Shown: positions 35,411-43,906 of the stretch, one piece after another | How positions within the stretch are numbered: position 1 is the first letter of the stretch | Layout of the letters: each line of letters begins with the position of its first letter | Assembly (NCBI RefSeq): GCF_014235785.1 | Contig: NZ_CP060137.1 | Span: 3,038,001 to 3,102,000, forward strand | DNA: 64,000 nt | Reading direction: 5' to 3' | Source: Bacillus sp. PAMC26568 | GTDB taxonomy: Bacteria; Bacillota; Bacilli; Bacillales; Bacillaceae | Program-made: the position numbers and the translations under genes | Notes under the pieces: model-generated | What the model was told of the DNA's origin: nothing | Seen by the model: the letters and a program-made list of their open reading frames with translations, nothing else | Database searches by the model: none

Positions 35411-36366
35411 TTATCTTAATTCAAAATCTCCAGAATGTGTCCTCACTTTCAGCTTATATTTTCCAGAGCCTATTTTCCCTTTAATTTCGTCTTCAGATTT
35501 TTCTTCATAACTCAAGCCTTCCAATTCAACGGTACCTTCACCTGAACCGCCGTTAAAAACAATTTCCATGGATGAAGGCTCCTTATCAAATTCAATGGAA
35601 ATCTCGCCGCTTGTTGCCTCAGCATCAATGTTTCCTGTTAGTTCACTATTTTCTATTAATATGTCTCCTGATGAAGAATCTGCCTTTAGATTGCCTAAAG
35701 CTTCGCTGATTGTAATATCACCAGAAGAGGTATCTAGTACCGTATCTTTTCCTTGCTGATCACGAATTGTTAGATCCCCGCTGTTTGTTTTTAATTCAAA
35801 ATCCTCTGCAGAATTCTTTAGAGATTGATATCCCCGCTTGAAGTTTTCAACATCATGCGTTCGGCCGATTTTGAATGTTCCAGCGCAACATCGCCTGAAT
35901 TAGAATTCAGAACAACTTCTTCTTTCGCTTGCATGTCAGTTCCTTTAATATCTCCAGATGATGATTTTCCATGAATTTTGTCAAATACTCGTTCAGGTAA
36001 ATACACCTCAACATTTGTGTCTACAATATTGATTCCAAAATTGAATTCCAAACGGTCTTCTCCAGATAGGGCGATTTCAGGGGTATCCCCTTTTTCTTCC
36101 ACTTCTAATTGTAAACGATCTTTGTATTTTTTGTTTACTTTTCCATTCAGCTCAACTTTTATATCCTCATCGGATGTTTGATGAAAAGTAAGATCAGCAG
36201 ATGATAGAGCCACTTCGATGTTTTTTATTTCTTTATTGGAAATTACTTTTTCATCAAATACTTCTTTGGCGTTAAAATTAAATCCGCCTGCAGCGCCGGC
36301 TGTGGCAACTGTTCCGGCAATTCCTGCTGCCAATAATATTAGTAAACCATAGACAAGTTTTTTCAT
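35411..36366 (-). pseudogene. DUF4097 beta-repeat envelope protein (LiaG-like), frameshifted
   Basis: The N-terminal 182 residues have a membrane anchor (~5-27) and repeated SSGD beta-strand motifs, ending in LKTSSGDINL and a stop. Shifting the frame at an AGAG repeat (35820-35823 on the plus strand) restores LKNSAEDFELKTNSGDL. The repeats then continue through SSGDI, TSGEI and HSGDFELR to a stop at 35411. An extra AG dinucleotide is the simplest cause. The intact protein would have ~317 residues. It belongs to the PadR/DUF1700/DUF4097 cassette upstream. Confidence 0.8.
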
Positions 36367-36923
36367 CCCGCTTTATCCCCTTTAACCATTCTCAAATTAA
36401 ATTTAATGTATCTCAAAATTAGATAGTAAAAATACTTGCCGACGTAAATCATCCCAATGCTCATTAACAATCCTGAACTTACTAGTGTTAGAGAAACAAA
36501 GAAGCTAAACGCGAAGGTTTCAGTGCTGTATCCCATTAATGAAGATGCTATAATTCCCAGTGGTGAAAGAGTCAGCGCGATTGATGTTACACATAGTGCC
36601 AAATACTTTCCCAAGAGTGCTGCAACAGGGCCGGCAATGAACACAATGTTGAAAAAGCTTAAACTGATTGCGGCAAAGATGGCCCGAAACATGTTTGTGG
36701 CTGTTTGATCGGTTTCAGCCTTGCTGATTAAGTAGTCTGCAAGCAATTCTCTCGCAATCACATTTGGATCGCCAAGCTCTTCTGCAAGCTCTTTTTCACT
36801 TCTGCCATCGGCGCAGCCAATTTCGAAATGCTCCTGGTAATCGTAGAGCATTTCCTGCCTTTCTTTTTCTGGAACTCTGCTGAGCAGCGAGTTCAATGTT
36901 TCTAAGAATTCATTATTGATCAT
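36363..36923 (-). CDS. DUF1700 (HAAS-domain) membrane protein
   Basis: A 186-residue protein. The N-terminal cytoplasmic helical domain (~1-75, with the repeated pattern LNSLLSRVPEKERQEMLYDY and ADGRSEKELAEELGDP) is followed by four hydrophobic segments. ATG at 36923 is preceded by GAGGG. It overlaps the PadR remnant upstream and the DUF4097 gene downstream by 4 bases. DUF1700 proteins usually sit between a PadR regulator and a DUF4097 protein and probably work with the latter in the envelope. Both partners here are damaged. Confidence 0.82.
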   Translation of the reverse strand: MINNEFLETLNSLLSRVPEKERQEMLYDYQEHFEIGCADGRSEKELAEELGDPNVIARELLADYLISKAETDQTATNMFRAIFAAISLSFFNIVFIAGPVAALLGKYLALCVTSIALTLSPLGIIASSLMGYSTETFAFSFFVSLTLVSSGLLMSIGMIYVGKYFYYLILRYIKFNLRMVKGDKAG

Positions 36924-37107
36924 GTTTTGAACCCTCCTCAATAAATTGATTAACTGCAAATGAAAACTGCTTCCATTCTTCAACCAGCAAATTCATATTT
37001 CTTCTTCCTTTTTCAGTCAGTGAGTAATATTTACGAGGCGGTCCTTCAGTCGATTCAGCAAGGTAAGTTGTCAAATACTCTTCTTTTGTTTGCAAGGTAC
37101 TGAACAA
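36913..37107 (-). pseudogene. PadR-family regulator, C-terminal remnant
   Basis: The 64-codon frame reads LQTKEEYLTTYLAESTEGPP, RKYYSLTEKG and WKQF, the C-terminal half of a ~108-residue PadR repressor. The first half, with the recognition helix, is missing. Upstream in frame is a stop after ~9 codons, and no ribosome-binding site precedes the nominal TTG start. A deletion removed the 5' end. Confidence 0.75.
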
Positions 37108-37135
37108 ACTATTTTTTCTTTGGACTTTTCAGAAA

Positions 37136-37189
37136 CATAAAAATACCCTGAACAATGAAAGTTATAAAACTTCCTCATTCGGGGTATTT
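37136..37189 (-). terminator. Terminator after the winged-helix gene
   Basis: A long imperfect stem beginning AAATACCC and closing GGGTATTT, with TTTTTAT on the minus strand, lies 10 bases after the stop. Confidence 0.8.
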
Positions 37190-37199
37190 AATCTCTTTG

Positions 37200-37580
37200 T
37201 CATTTTGTCAGCATCTGCAGAATCATTTTTGCATCCTTTTCTTTTACATTCATTTCATTTGCAAGCTTTACAGGATTGTCAGCGAGTGAAGGACTTTTTT
37301 TGATAGCTGCAAGTGATTGATAACATAAACTGATTGGCGTATTTTCTACGCGTGTACTGATGATTCTGCATACACCGTTTTGTTTGGTTTTGATTGCCCC
37401 ATACTGTTCTAATTGTTCCATTTTTTGCAGCGCAGATCGCTTTGAAACACCAAGCTCGACTGACAGTTCACGAATCTGATATTCCACATTTCCATCTGTG
37501 TCTCTTTTCATAAGCAGATAGCCCAGTATTTTCGAATATAGTTTTGTAAGATTCAATAATGCTTGCTCATTTATGTTCAT
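37200..37580 (-). CDS. Small winged-helix-like DNA-binding protein, unrecognised
   Basis: A 126-residue protein. Residues ~15-75 look like a winged helix (IRELSVELGVSKRSALQKMEQLEQYGAIKTKQNGVCRI), with a helical C-terminal half. It is monocistronic, divergent from the ABC importer operon that begins ~280 bases away. It could regulate that operon. Function not known. Confidence 0.6.
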   Translation of the reverse strand: MNINEQALLNLTKLYSKILGYLLMKRDTDGNVEYQIRELSVELGVSKRSALQKMEQLEQYGAIKTKQNGVCRIISTRVENTPISLCYQSLAAIKKSPSLADNPVKLANEMNVKEKDAKMILQMLTK

Positions 37581-37775
37581 GATTTGGCCACCTAATCCAA
37601 TCTGTTACAGATAAGTATACATATTGTCTTAGTGCAAATGTTTCATATTATTGTTTTGTAATATAGATATCATTATTTTGTTATATTTTTGTGAGTTTTT
37701 AGGAGGTTTCTTCCCCTTCATATTGAACATAAATAAAAAAGGAACAGAAATTTCAGGTAAATCTGAAAATAATGA

Positions 37776-37803
37776 TTGAAGAAAGTGGAACATGAGTTAT
37801 AAT
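37776..37803 (+). promoter_or_regulatory. SigA-type promoter of the TrpXYZ-like importer
   Basis: TTGAAG and TATAAT are separated by 16 bases, ~55 bases before the first gene's start codon. No T-box or other riboswitch is visible in the short leader. Confidence 0.6.
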
Positions 37804-37858
37804 TTAATGAATAAAAGCATAAAAGCGTAAAAGCATGATAAAAACGGGGGGCATAATC

Positions 37859-38842
37859 ATGAACTGGAAAACAAAGTTTGGAATGAGTATGGCAATTGCT
37901 GGACTGTTAATTTCTGCAGGCTGCGGTTCAAAAGAAACAGCAGGCGATTCAGGAAATGAAAAGACTTATCAAATCGGGGTCACACAAATTGTGGAGCACG
38001 CTTCCTTGGATGCAGCACTTGAAGGATTTAAAAAAGCCCTTGAAGAAAAAGGACTGAACGTCGAATATGATGTTCAAATTGCAGCCGGCGATCAGAATAA
38101 CAACCAAACCATCGCAAGCAATTTTGTCGGGGATGACGTTGATCTAATTTTCGCAAATTCTACACCAAGTGCTCAGAGCGCATTAAATGCGACGAAAGAT
38201 ATTCCGATTGTGTTTACTTCTGTTACAGATCCAATTGGTGCAAAACTTGTCAAAAGCTTTGAAGAGCCTGGCGGCAACATTACAGGCACAACAGATACTC
38301 ATCCTGATGCGATTCCAAGTACGATCAAATTCATTGATGAAAATCTTGATTGTAAAAAGGTCGGCATGATTTATAACTCAGGTGAACAAAATTCAGTCGC
38401 TCAAATCGAACTGGTCAAAAAAGCAATGAAAGATACGGATTTGGAAATCGTTGAAGCCTCTGTCTCTACCTCAGCAGAAGTCAAACAAGCTGCTGAATCG
38501 CTTGTCGGAAAGGTCGATTCGTTCTATATCATTACAGATAACACTGTTGTATCAGCTTTAGAGTCAGTTGTATCTGTAGCTGGTGATGAAGATATCCCTT
38601 TATTTGTTGGAGAGCTCGATTCTGTGGCCAGAGGCGGATTTGCAGCATATGGATTTGATTACAAAGACATCGGCTATGAAGCAGGATTAAAAGCGGTCAG
38701 CATTCTAACAGGGGATAAAGAAGTAAGTGAGATTCCTGTCGATTACCCCCAAAAGCTTAAATTGCAAATCAGCAAGAAAGCTGCTGAAGCCATGAATGTT
38801 GAAATCAAAGAAGAATGGGACGATGCAGAAATTATAGACTAA
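37859..38842 (+). CDS. ABC importer substrate-binding lipoprotein (TrpX/ABC_sub_bind family)
   Basis: A 327-residue lipoprotein with a signal peptide ending in the lipobox LISAGC. The mature part matches the ABC_sub_bind family (IGVTQIVEHASLDAALEGFKKAL; IFANSTPSAQSALNAT; IPIVFTSVTDPIGAKLV). In streptococci the related TrpX binds tryptophan. ATG at 37859 has GGGGGG upstream. The permease and ATPase follow directly. Substrate here is uncertain because no tryptophan-responsive leader is seen. Confidence 0.87.
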   Translation: MNWKTKFGMSMAIAGLLISAGCGSKETAGDSGNEKTYQIGVTQIVEHASLDAALEGFKKALEEKGLNVEYDVQIAAGDQNNNQTIASNFVGDDVDLIFANSTPSAQSALNATKDIPIVFTSVTDPIGAKLVKSFEEPGGNITGTTDTHPDAIPSTIKFIDENLDCKKVGMIYNSGEQNSVAQIELVKKAMKDTDLEIVEASVSTSAEVKQAAESLVGKVDSFYIITDNTVVSALESVVSVAGDEDIPLFVGELDSVARGGFAAYGFDYKDIGYEAGLKAVSILTGDKEVSEIPVDYPQKLKLQISKKAAEAMNVEIKEEWDDAEIID

Positions 38843-38854
38843 GGAGGATCCATC

Positions 38855-39832
38855 ATGTTTACCGCACTTTTCTCATCCGTAGAATCCGGACTTATCTACG
38901 CCATAATGGCGCTTGGTGTTTACCTTTCTTTTCGAATATTAAATTTTCCTGACTTAACTGTTGACGGAAGCTTTGTAACTGGAGCAAGCGTCTGTGCTGC
39001 TTTGATCATAAACGGAGTAAATCCATTTCTCGCTACACTTGCAGCATTGATTATCGGTTTTGCTGCAGGCTGCTTGACTGGAATCCTTCATACAAAAGGA
39101 AACATTAATCCATTGCTTGCAGGAATTTTAATGATGATCGCCTTGTATTCTATTAATCTGCGGATCATGGGACAGTCAAATGTCCCTCTTCTTCAGGAAA
39201 GTACGGTCTTTACAGTTTTGCTGAATGGCTGGAATCAGCTCGGCATTGATTCATTTATGCACTCATTATTCATATCCATAGGTCTTTCTGGCTTTGTTCC
39301 AAAAACGTGGTCAGTTCTTGCAGCTGCTCTGGTTATTATTGTTTTGATCAAGCTTGTATTGGATTATTTCCTGAAAACAGAAATTGGGATCGCCATCCGT
39401 GCTGTAGGGGATAACGAAAAAATGATTTCGAGTTTTTCAGCCAACACGGATTTATTAAAAGTCATCGGTCTTGGCATTTCAAATGCACTTGTTGCTTTTT
39501 CAGGTGCATTCATTGCACAGCTAAACGGCTTCAGTGACGTTGGCATGGGTATCGGAATGATCATTATCGGTCTTGCATCGGTCATTATCGGAGAGGCGCT
39601 GGTTGGAACGAAAACCATTATTCGGGCTACACTTGCTGTCATTATCGGAGCCATTCTTTACCGAATGATCATTGCCCTTGCCCTTAGAGTTGATTTCCTT
39701 GAAACCGGAGACATGAAAATGATTACTGCCTTAATCGTCATTGCAGCGCTGGTCGTCCCGCAGCTGCTGGCCAAACAAAAGGAAAAACGGAAAAAAGCCT
39801 TGCGAAGAAAGAGTGGTGTTCGAGTTGCTTGA
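38855..39832 (+). CDS. ABC importer permease (TrpY-like, branched-chain-type)
   Basis: A 325-residue permease with about nine transmembrane segments. It carries motifs of the LivH-like family (LNFPDLTVDGSFVTGA; GNINPLLAGILMMIALYSINLRIMG; ETEIGIAIRAVGDNEKM-like region). It lies 12 bases after the lipoprotein gene. Its stop overlaps the likely ATPase start by 8 bases. Confidence 0.87.
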   Translation: MFTALFSSVESGLIYAIMALGVYLSFRILNFPDLTVDGSFVTGASVCAALIINGVNPFLATLAALIIGFAAGCLTGILHTKGNINPLLAGILMMIALYSINLRIMGQSNVPLLQESTVFTVLLNGWNQLGIDSFMHSLFISIGLSGFVPKTWSVLAAALVIIVLIKLVLDYFLKTEIGIAIRAVGDNEKMISSFSANTDLLKVIGLGISNALVAFSGAFIAQLNGFSDVGMGIGMIIIGLASVIIGEALVGTKTIIRATLAVIIGAILYRMIIALALRVDFLETGDMKMITALIVIAALVVPQLLAKQKEKRKKALRRKSGVRVA

Positions 39833-40619
39833 GCTGAAACAGATTGAAAAAGTATTTAACGAAGGCTCTCCCGATGAAAAGAAGGCACTCAACTCCATCT
39901 CTCTTTCTCTTAAAAAAGGAGACTTCGTGACTGTGATCGGCAGCAATGGCGCCGGGAAATCGACATTGCTGAACGTCATTTCAGGCAGGATTTATCCTGA
40001 TGACGGCGATGTTATCATTAAAGAAAAAAACGTAAGCTTCGTTCGTGAACATAACCGCTCTAAATATATCGGACGTGTTTTCCAGGATCCTATGGCTGGA
40101 ACGTCTCCAACACTAACCATTGAGGAAAATCTAGCTATTGCCTATTCTCGCGTTCATAAACGTTCATTAAAACCTGGCGTTACCGCGAAAAGAAGAGAAT
40201 TTTTTAAAGAACAGCTTACATCACTTGGACTTGGCCTTGAAAACAGATTGTCTGCAAAAGTAGGTCTGCTATCTGGAGGCGAAAGGCAAGCTCTCTCCCT
40301 GCTGATGGCGACTTTTACACATCCAGACATTCTGCTGCTCGATGAACATACCGCAGCACTCGATCCATCAAGGGCTGAGCTTATCACACAACTCACGAAG
40401 AAACTTGTTGCGAATGGAAGTCTGACAACTTTGATGATTACTCACAACATGCAGCAGGCAGTCGATCTTGGCAATCGATTAATCATGATGGACAATGGCC
40501 GCATCATTTTTGAAGCTGAAGGCGAGCAGAAGAAAAAACTCACTGTTCCTTCACTATTGAATGAGTTTGGTAAGATTAAAGGAAATGGACCGCTTTCGGA
40601 TAAGGTAATGCTCAGTTAA
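39825..40619 (+). CDS. ABC importer ATPase (TrpZ-like)
   Basis: A ~264-residue ATPase with Walker A GSNGAGKST, Q-loop, signature LSGGERQALSLLMA, Walker B LLLDEHTAALDP (His replacing the usual Pro after the Glu), and an H-loop His in MITHNMQQAV. The start is uncertain: TTG at 39825 gives the family-typical N-terminus MLELKQIEKVFN, while GTGs at 39813 and 39816 are also open. It is coupled to the permease by overlap. Confidence 0.87.
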   Translation: MLELKQIEKVFNEGSPDEKKALNSISLSLKKGDFVTVIGSNGAGKSTLLNVISGRIYPDDGDVIIKEKNVSFVREHNRSKYIGRVFQDPMAGTSPTLTIEENLAIAYSRVHKRSLKPGVTAKRREFFKEQLTSLGLGLENRLSAKVGLLSGGERQALSLLMATFTHPDILLLDEHTAALDPSRAELITQLTKKLVANGSLTTLMITHNMQQAVDLGNRLIMMDNGRIIFEAEGEQKKKLTVPSLLNEFGKIKGNGPLSDKVMLS

Positions 40620-40690
40620 AAAGAATTAGGATTAACTACCTTCCTTTAGTGGTAAATGCATACTAAACACCCTAAAGGAGATGGACTAAG

Positions 40691-41047
40691 ATGGAACAAG
40701 AAAAACGAACCTATTTCGTCAATATCGCCAGTGGAGAAATCTTAGAAAACCCAATAGAATCCATTCCCAGCTTTAAAATCCTTGCGAATCAATCTGAGCT
40801 GAATGAGCTAAAGTCCTTTTACAGCGAAAACAGTACAGCTGATTTTCAAACCTTTCAGCGTGCACAGGTGCCATTTCGCGAATATCATCATGATCAGGAA
40901 AACAAAGATTATGATGATACGCTGAGGAAGATTTTTGCGATGATTTATTTGCTTGGGGATGAAGAAGCGAAACGTCACATTGAAGAATACGGGATTTTAG
41001 AGGATAATCACTCTAACAATCCTGATGAAATTAAAAATTTCAAATGA
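40691..41047 (+). CDS. Conserved-looking hypothetical cytoplasmic protein
   Basis: A 118-residue acidic protein with no membrane segment. It opens with TYFVNIASGEILENPIE and ends in a charged, flexible tail. AAAGGAG precedes the ATG with 10-base spacing, and a strong terminator follows, so the gene looks real. I do not recognise the family. It lies ~70 bases after the importer operon and may be independent. Confidence 0.7.
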   Translation: MEQEKRTYFVNIASGEILENPIESIPSFKILANQSELNELKSFYSENSTADFQTFQRAQVPFREYHHDQENKDYDDTLRKIFAMIYLLGDEEAKRHIEEYGILEDNHSNNPDEIKNFK

Positions 41048-41080
41048 AAGCCACCCGTGAGAGAACGGGTGGTTTCCTCT
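41046..41080 (+). terminator. Terminator of the hypothetical gene
   Basis: GAAAGCCACCCGT / ACGGGTGGTTTC stem overlapping the stop codon. The rest of the gap to 41340 holds no recognised gene. Confidence 0.82.
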
Positions 41081-41340
41081 GTGGCTGAAAGTCTTTTACT
41101 GAATGCCATCTGCTTATTTCCTTTTGTTTTTCTATCCTTTTTTTCAGGTAATGGATCTATATATGCTTACATGCGGATGGAAATGGTACATGGATTTCAG
41201 TTTATCCGGTTTCTAGGGCACCATTTGAATGGAATAGCTAAGATATTGCTTTGCGAACCAAATATATTTAAGCACCTAAGAAGAGTTTTTTAGCTGAAAG
41301 CTTTTGAAACCCTAGACCTAGCTTAGAGTTTTCATTTCGC

Positions 41341-41372
41341 AAAAAAGGTCCATTACAAGGTAATGGACCTTT
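41341..41372 (-). terminator. Terminator of the ABC-F gene
   Basis: AAAGGTCCATTAC / GTAATGGACCTTT, followed by T residues on the minus strand. It may work in both directions. Confidence 0.88.
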
Positions 41373-41379
41373 GATTTTT

Positions 41380-43254
41380 CTAACTAATGGATTCAAGCTG
41401 GTCATATAAACGCTCGATCTGCTTTTCTTTTTCTTCTTTGCGTTTGTTCAGCTCCATCAGTTCTCCCAAATCAGATAAAGCCTGCATCTGATTTTCAAGG
41501 CTAAATAATTCGTTTTCGAACTGTTCTATTTGTGATTCTATATCCGGCGGTGCAATATGCTTCGATTGGTTTGGTTTTTTTAAGTCATTTTTAGGCACCA
41601 ATGTCTTTGGAATCTCTTTTTCAGACATGTTCGGCTTCATCTTTTCCCGGGCCCAAGCATAATGACCATTAAATGAATAAAGCTGTTTTTGATAGATCCA
41701 ATACGTTTTTGAGAAAAGTTTATTCAGGAAATAACGATCATGGGAAACAGCGAGAATCGTGCCGTCAAACTGTTCAATCGCTTCCTCCAGGACTTCCCTT
41801 GAGTCGATATCCAAATGATTGGTCGGTTCATCCAGAATGAGAAAGTTGAGATCCTTCTGCATCAGCTTAGCTAGCTGAATCCTCATTCTTTCTCCCCCGC
41901 TCGTATTTTTCATCTTCTTGAACACGGCTGGGCCGTAAAATAAAAACCTCGCTAAAATATGTCGGGCATCATCCTCTGTCACCACAATATCTTCCCTGAA
42001 ATAATCAATGATTGAGAGGTCTGAGTCTGGAAGTATGATTTGCTGAGAGAGGTACCCTATTTTCACATTGCTTCCAAGCCATACCCCAGCTTCATCAGGC
42101 TCTTGCTCCCCCATCACCAATCTTAACAGCGTTGATTTTCCAGATCCATTCTCCCCGACAATGGCAGCCCTGTCCTTGTATGAAAGCTGCATGCTGACAT
42201 TATGAATGACTGATTTGCTTCCAAAGCTTTTTGAGACATTTTCTAGAGTAAGAACTTTTTTGCCGCTTCGGTCCGTCCCCTCAAAATGCAAATCCATCTT
42301 TCTGTGGTTAAGGATGGGTTTTTTCAATTTCTCCATGCGTTCAAGCGCACGCTCCATATTTCGTGCCCGCTTATGAAGACCTTCGTTCGGCGGATTAGCC
42401 TGGTTTGCCCATTCCCTCAATCTTTTTATCGCTTCTCTCATTTTTTTCATTTTCTTTTGCTGATCCTGATAGGCCTGAAACTCAGCCATCAGCCGCTTTT
42501 GTTTTTCAGCAATGAAACCTGAATAATTATGATGGTAAACTGTGACTTCACCATCTTCCAGATCAATAATTTTTGTAACCACTTCATCCAGAAATGCCCG
42601 ATCATGCGAAATCACCACGACTGTCCCCTTATATTCCTTCAGAAAGTTTTCCAGCCACTCAACAGCTGCGATATCTAGATGATTGGTCGGTTCATCAAGC
42701 AGAAGAAGGTTTGGTGCCTGGAGCAGCATTAACCCGAGTGATACTTTTGTTTTCTCGCCTCCACTTAGTGTTTCAAAATCTGCATCCAATAGCGGCTGCA
42801 GCTGCAGACCATTAGCGACAGCACTTATTTTTGCATCCATTTCATACCCGCCAAGATTTTCATAGTTCTCCTGACAAATGCCATATCGTTCAACAGCTTT
42901 CTCAAGAAGTATTTGATCCTCCGTTTCAGACATCTCTTTCTCAAGAACGGCAAGCTCGGCTGATAATTCAATTAACTCAGCAAATGCCTGTCTTAAAACC
43001 TGTTCAACTGCAGTACCTGAAGGAAACATCGGGATCTGGGCAAGATAGCCAACCTTCATTCCTTTTCGTATCGAAATGGTTCCTGCGTCGGGATGCTCGA
43101 TTCCTGATATGCATTTAAATAATGTTGTCTTCCCCGTTCCGTTTCGTCCGACAAATCCAATTTTTTCATTCTCATTTATTTCAAACGAAAGATTTTCAAA
43201 AATAAGCTGACTTCCATATGATTTTGCTACTTGGTGGACTGAACAAATTGTCAT
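41380..43254 (-). CDS. ABC-F family ATPase, probable ribosome-protection/antibiotic-resistance type
   Basis: A 624-residue soluble protein with two ABC domains: Walker A GRNGTGKTT and GENGSGKST; signatures LSGGEKTKVSLGLML and SGGERMRIQLAKLM; Walker B LLLDEPTNHLD and LILDEPTNHLD. They are joined by a long charged linker (~240-310), the P-site tRNA interaction motif of ABC-F factors. There are no membrane segments. A C-terminal coiled coil is present (~565-624). ATG at 43254 was chosen over the longer frame as it starts MTICSVHQVAKSYGS. The leader upstream contains a 43-codon ORF and terminators, typical of drug-inducible ABC-F genes such as vmlR. The drug is unknown. Confidence 0.9.
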   Translation of the reverse strand: MTICSVHQVAKSYGSQLIFENLSFEINENEKIGFVGRNGTGKTTLFKCISGIEHPDAGTISIRKGMKVGYLAQIPMFPSGTAVEQVLRQAFAELIELSAELAVLEKEMSETEDQILLEKAVERYGICQENYENLGGYEMDAKISAVANGLQLQPLLDADFETLSGGEKTKVSLGLMLLQAPNLLLLDEPTNHLDIAAVEWLENFLKEYKGTVVVISHDRAFLDEVVTKIIDLEDGEVTVYHHNYSGFIAEKQKRLMAEFQAYQDQQKKMKKMREAIKRLREWANQANPPNEGLHKRARNMERALERMEKLKKPILNHRKMDLHFEGTDRSGKKVLTLENVSKSFGSKSVIHNVSMQLSYKDRAAIVGENGSGKSTLLRLVMGEQEPDEAGVWLGSNVKIGYLSQQIILPDSDLSIIDYFREDIVVTEDDARHILARFLFYGPAVFKKMKNTSGGERMRIQLAKLMQKDLNFLILDEPTNHLDIDSREVLEEAIEQFDGTILAVSHDRYFLNKLFSKTYWIYQKQLYSFNGHYAWAREKMKPNMSEKEIPKTLVPKNDLKKPNQSKHIAPPDIESQIEQFENELFSLENQMQALSDLGELMELNKRKEEKEKQIERLYDQLESIS

Positions 43255-43281
43255 AATAAAAACCCCTTTCAAATATAAAAA

Positions 43282-43462
43282 TGCTGTGTTCGCATTGATT
43301 GTTGCATTGCGTATAGTTATTGCGCACGCACAAAGTTCTCGGTCGTGCTCTTTTCCTCTTATTTCAAGATACATGACTATTTTGAACCCAGTAAATACTG
43401 TAAAAAATCCAAAACCCCTTTTTTACTGACTAGCTCTAGCAACCATTTTTACGAAAAGAGAC
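43282..43462. mobile_element. MITE-like terminal-inverted-repeat element, copy 2
   Basis: Ends GCTGTGTTCGCATTGATTG and, inverted, TCTCTTTTCGTAAAAATGG are imperfect inverted repeats. The 181-bp body is colinear with copy 1 at 24134. It sits in the transcribed leader of the ABC-F gene, between its terminator hairpins and the coding sequence. Confidence 0.8.
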
Positions 43463-43465
43463 TAT

Positions 43466-43506
43466 AAAAAAGACCAGAACGAAGCAGTTTCCTGCCTATC
43501 CTGGTC
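43466..43506 (-). terminator. Second terminator-like hairpin in the ABC-F leader
   Basis: On the minus strand GACCAG...GGCAG-GAAA-CTGC...CTGGTC forms a branched stem ending in TTTTTTATAG, directly before the inverted-repeat element. Confidence 0.7.
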
Positions 43507-43510
43507 AATC

Positions 43511-43561
43511 AGAAAAGCGGAACCGCCTGCAGCTCCAAAATACTTAAGAGTTGGGCGGTAC
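43511..43561. repeat. AGAAAAGCGG-type Bacillaceae hairpin repeat, copy 2
   Basis: AGAAAAGCGGAACCGCCTG opens like the 17390 copy. A distal GGGCGGT can pair with ACCGCCT. Confidence 0.5.
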
Positions 43562-43573
43562 TGCCATATATGA

Positions 43574-43606
43574 CAAAAAAACGGAGAGCTAATAAGCGCC
43601 CTCCGC
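43574..43606 (-). terminator. Attenuator terminator of the ABC-F gene
   Basis: On the minus strand CGGAGGGC-loop-GCTCTCCG is followed by seven T residues. It begins ~36 bases after the stop of the leader ORF, far upstream of the coding gene. Confidence 0.8.
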
Positions 43607-43641
43607 ATCATCCCTATTGATTAATGGATAAGAGAATCTTC

Positions 43642-43773
43642 TTAACGTTTGATTGTGTCTATGCAATTTGTAAAAAAGGGCATACGTATCCCGTTTACCG
43701 CAATTGCATGAAAAATTGCACGACATAAATAAAGGTATGACAATACTCTACCGTGCGACACTTTCAAACTCAT
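43642..43773 (-). CDS. 43-codon leader ORF of the ABC-F gene
   Basis: The ORF begins at ATG 43773 with a near-perfect GGAGGTG ribosome-binding site 8 bases upstream. It encodes a basic peptide (starts MSLKVSHGRVLSYLYLCR, ends CIDTIKR). The promoter is ~30 bases upstream and a terminator follows. A short hairpin (GGGAT-ACGT-ATGCCC) followed by TTTTTT lies within its 3' third, so ribosome position would control folding. This arrangement is how ribosome-targeting drugs induce many resistance genes. The peptide itself I do not recognise. Confidence 0.7.
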   Translation of the reverse strand: MSLKVSHGRVLSYLYLCRAIFHAIAVNGIRMPFFTNCIDTIKR

Positions 43774-43806
43774 CTCTGATCCACCTCCGTCCCATTAGTT
43801 ACATCT

Positions 43807-43836
43807 AGTATAACCGATGACTGTCAAAATTATCAA
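43807..43836 (-). promoter_or_regulatory. SigA-type promoter of the ABC-F transcript
   Basis: TTGATA and TATACT are separated by 18 bases, just upstream of the leader ORF. It gives a 5' leader of about 540 bases before the ABC-F start. Confidence 0.7.
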
Positions 43837-43906
43837 TCAATTATTTCAAATACATTTATTTGTATTATTTGGTAAACATATATGTGACATAAAGGAGGGA
43901 TTTACT

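Noticed and set aside
37681..37858. T-box or tryptophan riboswitch before the TrpX-like gene
   Set aside because: The leader is only ~50 bases, with no T-box sequence or terminator/antiterminator.
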